From NCBI GenBank assembly GCA_963556255.1, contig OY744605.1, forward strand, positions 6,319,122 to 6,383,121: a DNA stretch of 64,000 nucleotides. Direction: 5' to 3'. The stretch is from Allolobophora icterica. Its lineage: Eukaryota; Annelida; Clitellata; Crassiclitellata; Lumbricidae. Below the pieces are notes generated by a model that was not told the origin of the DNA, made no database searches, and saw nothing but the letters and a program-made list of their open reading frames with translations. Of this stretch, positions 57,401 through 64,000 are shown in pieces (within the stretch, counting starts at the first letter, position 1; the number at the start of each line of letters is the position of its first letter). Position numbers and translations under genes: made by a program.

Positions 57401-57799
57401 CAGGCTTCGGATTGGCACCACCCGAAATCGACAGTGGTTATGGTCCCAGTTTTCAAAGACTTTTTACGGCTGCCAGGGCCGTTGATGAGAAAAATTGTTT
57501 TGAACAGTTCTTACCTTTTCTGTTCTTATTGTCATTGTTGTTGTTTGTAAGCATTTTTAACGCGCGCAAGGTCGTACAGAAATGTGAATCTGAAGCGTTA
57601 GTATGGCATAAAACACTGTGCCATTGAAGGAAATAAGCGAATTTGTTAAACAAAATTGAATATTTAATAATATTTAAAACCGATTTAGGCTTACAGGTGT
57701 CTAAGCGCAGCGTATTAATATTATCCAAATTACAGCTCAAAGACCATTGACGTCGACTCACTAGCCAGCGCTGTCACCAGAACGCCCAAACATCATCAT

Positions 57800-58435
57800 A
57801 TCACTCCCATCCTCAAATCATTCCATTAGTTAAAAATCCCAGAGGTAATCCACTTCAAAGTCCTATCACTAATCTACAGCTTTCTACAATACTCCCTGCC
57901 CAAGTATATCCATGATCTCTTCACCATCCAGGCAACCCAATCATCCTCCTATCTAAGTTTTCCTCGACCCACGGTCACTATTCATCTCAAGTTCTCCAAC
58001 CGAGCCATAGCCTACAGCCCTACACAGCACCACGCCTCTGGAATGATCTCCCCTCCCCTGAGTTCCGCAGATTCTCAGTTCCTCCATCATCATTGCAATC
58101 CGTCCTCCATCCTCCTCTTCATGCTCCTCTATCCATCATTCCCGGGCTTTCAAGTTTTCACTCAGACTGAAGTCTCATCTTTTCAAGTAGTCTTACCCAG
58201 ACTCATCTGATCCTCCACCGTTCAATTTTTCTCGCCCTAAACCGCCATCCACCTTAACAGCTGCTCTGCCTCCTCTCTTGATCTGACCCCTAGAAACCGG
58301 ACTCGGACCTCTTTTGGACTAGCTTACTCTCTGGAAAACCCTTCTGATTTGAAGTAGCGCTCGTGAATAGGCTGGCCTGTGCTTGGCCTTCGAGTGGCGC
58401 TTTAGAAGTTTGGAGATTACGATTACGACTCTACC
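57800..58435 (+). mobile_element. LINE C-terminal remnant with 3' end
   Basis: Broken frame reads SHSLQPYTAPRLWNDLPSPE and FRRFSVPPSS. The 3' part from CCCCTAGAAACCGGACTC to GGCGCTTTAGAAGTTTGGAG matches 44700-44900. This links the family B 3' end to a LINE. Confidence 0.8.
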
Positions 58436-58452
58436 CTACCTTACCTTACAAT

Positions 58453-58618
58453 CAGGGCTGTAGTCAGTGTAGTGGTAAAATTAGAGGTGAACATACGCTA
58501 ACGGTCAGTTTTCCAAAACAAATTAAAGGTAAGTAGAAATATTTTTATGAGGTGAGTATACGGTCTCTAGAGGCGAGTACACGCTGTATAACCGCGTATG
58601 CCCTCGACTACAGCCCTG
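58453..58618. mobile_element. hAT-like MITE, CAGGGCTGTAGT type, reference copy
   Basis: The left end CAGGGCTGTAGTCAG and the right end (inverted CAGGGCTGTAGTCGAGGG) have a perfect 8 bp duplication cttacaat (58445-58452, 58619-58626). It is 166 bp and contains GAGGTGAGTATACGG blocks. Confidence 0.95.
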
Positions 58619-58626
58619 CTTACAAT

Positions 58627-59450
58627 GGTAGGAATCATTAGCGATAAGTTAGTTACCAACAGTTTAGCGACATCTCGAGAGCATCAAAGGCCGTTGACGT
58701 CGATAGGAAAATAGCTGTGAACAGTGTTCAACGTTTACCATATTATTTTTGTTTAGCGATTAGTAACTTCCATTGTTGAATGACGCTTGATGACCCCGTG
58801 CCGTTGACGTCGATCTTAAGATGAGATATCTAAAAGGATAACTTGCTGGAGAGATTACTAATTAGCATCAAATGGTAGTCTCCTGAATATATATCATAGG
58901 TAAGCTGAGTTTAAAAGGTGTCTTATAAAATATTGCATTAGCCACCATATGGCGACATCTTGCGACTATTTCGTCTCTGTAGGCATAATTGGCGGTTATG
59001 TTACGAGTTAGTTGCTATTTAATGTGCCATGACAATGTTGATGTCGCCCTCCTTCTTTACCCAGGCTTCGGACTGACACCACCGGAAAACAGCAATGGTG
59101 AAGTTGGCATCCTAATGTCTAAGGCCTTTACCTTATAAGATACAAGCCGTCTGGTAAACAGGAATGTATCGCGTGTTGTTTACACACTGGCGTAAACTTG
59201 TCCAAAATATTGATGGGGCATGGAGTCTGGACCAGAGGTGCAAAAAAGCAAGTTTTTTCAAGATAAACAGTTGTTTTTGTTGTTGTTTTTTCTCTCGATT
59301 TTTTCGTTTTTATGTTTTTTTAAATTGTTTTGGTTGTTTTGAAGATCTTCGGATTTTGGATCATAAAAATCATGAAAAATGGCATGAACAAGAGCTCCAA
59401 CTCAGTTTAACCACAGTATAAATAATTACACAGTAGGCCTACGTCGACTC
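58627..59450. other. No gene recognised
   Basis: Short repeats of CCGTTGACGTCGAT occur at 58690 and 58800. A block beginning CGCCCTCCTTCTTTACCCAG at 59045 recurs at 32475 and 57385 (LINE-type remnants). No exon of the ITGBL1-like gene is visible. Confidence 0.4.
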
Positions 59451-59462
59451 TCCCGGCCGATG

Positions 59463-59821
59463 CAGGGACGTTAATCGTTATTTCAGCTTTTTTCAGGGGG
59501 GGGGGCAAGGACGTCAAAAAAGAGGTAAAAAAATTTTTTCGCGCTCTGCGCGAAGAAATTTAACAGTTTTTGGGTGTTTCTTCACAATTTTCGGGGGAAA
59601 ACTGCATAATGTGCCCCCCCCACTGTCAAAGAGGTGTGGTCTTGTGAAAAAAACCTATGCAGACTCTAGTTTTGTTAATAGTATATAATAATTCCATGAA
59701 TTTCAGTAGCATTTTTCTTATTTTTTTACCCCTTTCTTCTTCTCCTTTTCTTGTTCCAGCTTTTTTATTTTTTTTTAAATCAGGGGGCAAATGCCCCCTT
59801 GCCCCCCAAATGACGTCCCTG
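59463..59821. mobile_element. hAT-like MITE, CAGGGACGT type, copy 2
   Basis: The left end CAGGGACGTTAATCG and the right end (inverted CAGGGACGTCATTTGGGG) have a perfect 8 bp duplication ggccgatg (59455-59462, 59822-59829). It shares the G-run, TTTTTC-rich body and CAAATGCCCCC region with the copy at 22915. Confidence 0.94.
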
Positions 59822-59896
59822 GGCCGATGCAGGAGTCAGAATGTGTGACCGATCGCCATCTTGAAACATAGCTTTTACACGTCGATACACCGGAAC

Positions 59897-60063
59897 CAGT
59901 GCTCGAAATGGACCGGAACGCACCGGAACGCCGTTCCGGTTCGTTAGCGTTCCGTTCCGGTTCGTCAAATGAATTATTGTGGAAAATATTATGAAATTAA
60001 CGTGAATGCTCCCATATCTTTGACTAGCGTTCCGTTTCGTAAAATTTTCCATTTCGAGAACTG
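59897..60063. mobile_element. hAT-like MITE, CAGTGCTCGAAATGG type
   Basis: The left end CAGTGCTCGAAATGG and the right end (inverted CAGTTCTCGAAATGG) have a perfect 8 bp duplication accggaac (59889-59896, 60064-60071). Internal GTTCCGG and CCGGAACG palindromic blocks. Confidence 0.94.
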
Positions 60064-60071
60064 ACCGGAAC

Positions 60072-61135
60072 CCATCACATCAAATATTTTTAAACGTTAC
60101 AATAACACTGAGGACTACATGCCGATACACCGGAATCCATCACATAAAATGTTTTTTAAACGTTACGAAACCATCGAGGACTTCATTAAAATTAACAATA
60201 TTATTTTTAACGTTAATTTCAGTTTAAATCTATCAGTCAAAAGCTCTGTTTCGAGATGGCGTCACCCCAAAAACTAGTCAACAGTTAGCAATGCGAGTCG
60301 ACGTACTGTGTAATTATTTATACCGGTACTGTGGTTTAACTCAGTTGCGATTTCTGAAAATTAAAAATCATTAAATCAATGTTATTAAATAACTACTACA
60401 AAAATTAGAATTTTTTTAAAAATTGTGTGGTTTTCTTTTTCTTTTGTTTTAAACCAAAAACCGAAAAAATTTCACCTCTGGTCTGGACAGTCAGCAGAGG
60501 CTTCCACCTTCCGGTGTTACATTAATGCGTATGAAATGGGGGCGTTTTGTTTACATGTGAATATGTTTCATATTGAAGAAATTGACTATAAAAATAAATC
60601 TTTGTTTTCATTAATGAATGAATGAATGAATGAATGAATTAATTAATTAATTAATTAATTAATATGAATAAATTAATAACGAATTTCTGATAGTATTTCA
60701 GTTCTGTGTTTCTGTTTCTGAAGAAATTTGTCTATATTGAAACATAGTATTTTAATATTTGAAGAAATTCTCCTCTCGATTTGGGGGAGCATTGCCCCGG
60801 CTCCTCAATTATTGGGGGGGGGGCACGTGCCCCGGCTGCCCCCCAGAGTCTACGCCTATGTGTTTGCATCACAAATGCATTGAAACTAATCATATTTATG
60901 AAGACAAATCGACGAGTTTGTAAAAGTAAAAATGCGAAGTTAAAACTTACCTGTGGAAAATAAAACACCATCGTTAATATCCGGCATAAAAAATTTAAGT
61001 GGGGCGACATCTGTGGGTAAGGGTGCAATCGGATATAAAATTATTTTCACGAGTTTCCATTCCTCTACTTATGGATTCCTTACATTTAACCCTTACCTTT
61101 ATTAAACCGATATTTCTGCTCCGTGTGCTCTTTCT
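60072..61135. other. No gene recognised
   Basis: AT-rich, with a short (AATG/AATT)n run at 60612-60665. A G/C-run segment ending GAGTCTACGCCTATG (60775-60860) resembles another transposon end, but no partner end was found. Confidence 0.35.
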
Positions 61136-61139
61136 TCTT

Positions 61140-61690
61140 GTTCTTTCGGTTCTCTGCCTCCTTAGGTAGGTTTGTAGTCCATTGAATGCCGCCATTCGTC
61201 GCGTTGTTTAGCCCTCTCCGTCAGCTCGCTGTAACCGCCCTTCATCGTCCAATCCAGTATAGCATCACTCGAGCTCTTCCTCTCGTTCTTTTCCCTTCCA
61301 TTCTTCCTTCGATTATGGTTCTTAGGAAAGACAATCCCCCAATTATGTGGCTCATTCCTTTTCTCTGCCGACTTCTGATTGCTCCTATCGGGGATTTTCT
61401 TTCATCCACCATTTGTTTAACTGTTTAAATACATTACAATACATTACACTTAGTAATATCTTTTCATTTGTCCTAGGCCTACGCTCCATCTAGCTGACTC
61501 ACTACATTCTTCGCCATCGACATCTCGAAAGCCTCCAGTCATATTAAGTCCTCCTCTCTCATTGTCCATGTTTCTGATCCGTACACATATTGTAGTATTA
61601 CACTCCATATCATAGATTTTACAATTATTCTTGTCTTCAAGTTCCTGTTTAATTTTCCTCTAATTAGTTCCTACATCTTTCCCATGGCTA
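61140..61690 (-). mobile_element. RTE-type LINE C-terminal remnant
   Basis: Broken frame from high to low coordinate includes MENEEDLI-like codons, [39 protein letters not shown] and DEWRHSMDYKPT. Colinear with 38232-38600. Confidence 0.85.
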
Positions 61691-61799
61691 TTCCTCTCTT
61701 TATTTCCACATGGCACTTGGTATACATTCACCGTGATTTGAATTATATGGTGTACCTTTGGTGACTCTACAGAAGTGTTTATATTAGATTACATTTTAC

Positions 61800-61925
61800 A
61801 CCGTAAAGGTAACTGTAAACTTCGAATTTCCAAAACGTCACTTGAAAGCTAAGCGAAGGGCACCAGCTTATTCACAAGCGCTGCGTCATGTCAGAGGGGT
61901 TGTCCAGATTATGTCAAATATTAGG
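61800..61925 (+). repeat. Family B repeat
   Basis: AAACTTCGAATTTCCAAAAC, GAAAGCTAAGCGAAGGGCAC, CAGCTTATTCACAAGCGCTG and AGAGGGGTTGTCCAG. Confidence 0.85.
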
Positions 61926-61939
61926 TCCAAAGAAGGAAC

Positions 61940-62075
61940 TAGGTGTATATGTGTATGTACGTATGCATGGCATTGCATGCATGTATGTATGTGCGTATGT
62001 ATGCATGTATGTATGTGTGTATGTATGTATGTATGTATGTATGTATGCATGTATGTATGTATGTATGTATGTCAT
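61940..62075. repeat. (TATG)n microsatellite
   Basis: Imperfect tetranucleotide array. The sequence after it (62090-62235) ends GGGGCGCTATACAAAAAACT and resembles a SINE S2 3' end. Confidence 0.95.
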
Positions 62076-62494
62076 GGCCTATGGCCTGGAAGGGCTCCCT
62101 ACCACACTTCGCCAAATACCGATTGGTCATTTCACCTCATTTCTTAGTCCTCAAACTGCGTTGTTCGACGGTGGTTAGCCTGGTTAGGCTGGGAGTGCTC
62201 CTGAGAAGCCATCTTGAAGGGGCGCTATACAAAAAACTGCTTTAATAATAATAATATTGTCGAAAGAAAAGTTTATGTATTCAGCGGCTGACGATATTTT
62301 ATCATAAATCCCAAGTTACAGAATTTTCCAACTTGTGCTGTCTCCCTTCTTTCCCATATTTGCTTTGAATGCACTGGTGAGTTCTTAATCAACACGTATT
62401 TATAGAACCGTTGTAAAGCTTAGAAAAGGTGTGTTAGGAACTGCGCTTCTACGCCTATTGCTGTGATAGCAGTAGATGGCGCGGCAATTTTGTT

Positions 62495-62701
62495 TTGTTG
62501 ATCATCACAAGGCGGGTCAAAAAAGCATTGAACCAGCTTATTCAAAGGCGCTCAGTCAAAGCAAAATCGAAGGGCAATCGTAAGTATATCGTAATCGTAA
62601 ACTCCCAATTTCTTAAGCACCACTTGAAACCTACGCGCAGGGCAACTGCTTATTCACGAAGGCTACGTCGAGTCAGATGGGTTGTCAGAAGATATCACAG
62701 A
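62495..62701 (+). repeat. Family B repeat, two partial copies
   Basis: ATCGTAATCGTAAACTCCCA, CACTTGAAACCTACGCGCAG and CTTATTCACGAAGGCTACGT. A hAT-like MITE is inserted at its right end. Confidence 0.8.
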
Positions 62702-63073
62702 CAGGGCTGTAGTCGAGGGTGTACGCGGGTATACAGCGTATACTTACTTCTACAGAAGTTTGAGAGCGTATACTCATGGATCTAGACGAGGGTATACGCG
62801 GGTATACAGCGTATACTTACCTCTGAAGACCGAATAATTGTGACTTTTGGCACTTTTTGAGGAAAAAAGAGAGGTTTTTAACGGTTTTTAGGGCGAATGA
62901 CTAAAAAAAAGGTCATCAAGTTTTTCAGAGACGAAATGGTAAAAAGTCAAAAATTGTAAGAGAATTCTGAAAATTTTCTTCCTAAAAAAAGGTCATCAGA
63001 ATATTTTTTGGCTGACACCAGCCCTGCTCACCGGTAGCGTATACTCACCTCAAATTTTACCACTACAGCCCTG
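62702..63073. mobile_element. hAT-like MITE, CAGGGCTGTAGT type, longer copy
   Basis: The left end CAGGGCTGTAGTCGAGGG and the right end (inverted CAGGGCTGTAGTGGTAAAAT) have flanks atcacaga and cttacaga, 6/8 identical. It holds an internal direct duplication of GGGTATACAGCGTATACTTA and is 372 bp. Confidence 0.88.
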
Positions 63074-63404
63074 CTTACAGATCCAACAAAGTCCGCTTGT
63101 CAGAGAGACAGGTCAAGACCCAAGGTTCAGTTGGCGTAGGGTTGCACGGGTCGATCACCCATCAATGTCGGGGTTTTCGCGGGACCCCCAGCGTCAAATC
63201 ATCAAAACCAGTCTGCCTTTGATTTAAATGCGTTGTAAATTCTGTATTAAATGCAATTATGACATACATGTTATAGTTTCTTCGTTTTTTTAAATTTATA
63301 CACTTAATATGCCTAATTAATTTGTTACTTTTGTGCTTTGTTTAATTATGAAACGTTTAATTAATGCGTAAAATAATGTATGACAAGGCCTAAAAAGTGT
63401 ATTT

Positions 63405-63705
63405 TCTGACAAAAAGTGTGCAGTTGTCATTGTTGAGTGTGCAGTTGACATTGTTGAGTGTGCAGTTGACATTGTTGAGTGTGCAGTTGACATTGTTGAG
63501 TGTGCAGTTGTCATTGTTGAGTGTGCAGTTGACATTGTTGAGTGTGCAGTTGACATTGTTGAGTGTGCAGTTGACATTGTTGAGTGTGCAGTTGACATTG
63601 TTGAGTGTGCAGTTGACATTGTTGAGTGTGCAGTTGACATTGTTGAGTGTGCAGTTGACATTGTTGAGTGTGCAGTTGACATTGTTGAGTGTGCAGTTGA
63701 CTTGC
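63405..63705. repeat. Minisatellite, 21 bp unit, about 14 near-identical copies
   Basis: Unit GTGCAGTTGACATTGTTGAG plus T; one position varies A/T (GACATT or GTCATT). Both strands stay open, reading LLSVQLT and STAHSTM. High identity suggests recent expansion. Confidence 0.97.
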
Positions 63706-64000
63706 CTGTTATGTGCAATGTGTAGTATGAATCTTTGAGAGATTAGTTCAAGTCAACTATACACACGATTTCATTCTAAAACCTGAGAATTTACTTACCA
63801 GTTCAAGCACAGTTGGACAGTTTGAGGAAAACTATGCACTTAACATTTCTGAGTATGTTAGGCACTTTTTGTAGGCCACACTTACTGTTCTATAAAACCA
63901 GAGAATCGATGTCTAAGTTGCTTTCAGGATTGTCGTACACGCTACCAATTTTCGGTGTGCAACGATATCTTATGTTTGCGACTTACAGAGTTAAAAGAGG

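Noticed and set aside
63317..63738. A CRISPR-like array or a repeat-protein gene (VQLTLLS / STAHSTM)
   Set aside because: Units are contiguous 21 bp minisatellite copies with no spacers; both strands are open only because the period is a multiple of three.

Overview
This is a metazoan nuclear genome window, probably from a marine invertebrate. The genes have short exons with GT-AG introns, the introns are packed with repeats, and there are tRNA-derived SINEs, decayed LINEs and many small DNA transposons. I cannot name the species. I see no prokaryotic operon, CRISPR array, rRNA or functional tRNA gene.

Four protein genes can be rebuilt exon by exon with consistent splice phases. (1) A WAC orthologue lies on + at 3243-15585 (11 exons, 615 codons plus stop, 5' end uncertain). 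It has a WW domain and a conserved C-terminal coiled coil. (2) A hyccin (HYCC1/FAM126-type) orthologue lies on - from 44095 to 27981 (12 exons, 627 codons). (3) MRPL10, mitochondrial ribosomal protein uL10m, lies on + at 44440-49903 (5 exons, 259 codons). It is head-to-head with hyccin across a 344 bp shared promoter interval. (4) The 5' part of an integrin-beta-like EGF-repeat protein of ITGBL1 type lies on + at 53292-56027 and continues past the window. The four genes belong to unrelated pathways: histone H2B ubiquitination and transcription, plasma-membrane PI4P synthesis, mitochondrial translation, and extracellular matrix or adhesion.

The rest is repeats. One RTE-type LINE with a 681-codon open reverse transcriptase reading frame sits antisense in WAC intron 4, and several broken relatives lie elsewhere (38.2, 46.7-47.3, 57.1 and 61.2 kb). 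About ten small hAT-like elements start CAG and end CTG. Each is flanked by an 8 bp target-site duplication, and seven of these duplications are perfect. Three PIF/Harbinger-like elements have TTA duplications. Two of the small elements are nested in older repeats that have empty-site relatives in the same window. tRNA-derived SINEs and LINE 3' ends are scattered throughout. About twenty microsatellites and minisatellites are present, several with 18 or 21 bp periods that create long but spurious open frames.

I found no clearly new functional system. The observations most worth a second look are the footprint-quality transposon set (including one element ending 20 bp before an ITGBL1 exon), a perfect 19 bp hairpin downstream of MRPL10, an inverted repeat that begins at the WAC stop codon and has a nuclear-receptor-like palindrome at its centre, and short duplicated exon fragments beside MRPL10 and the ITGBL1-like gene.
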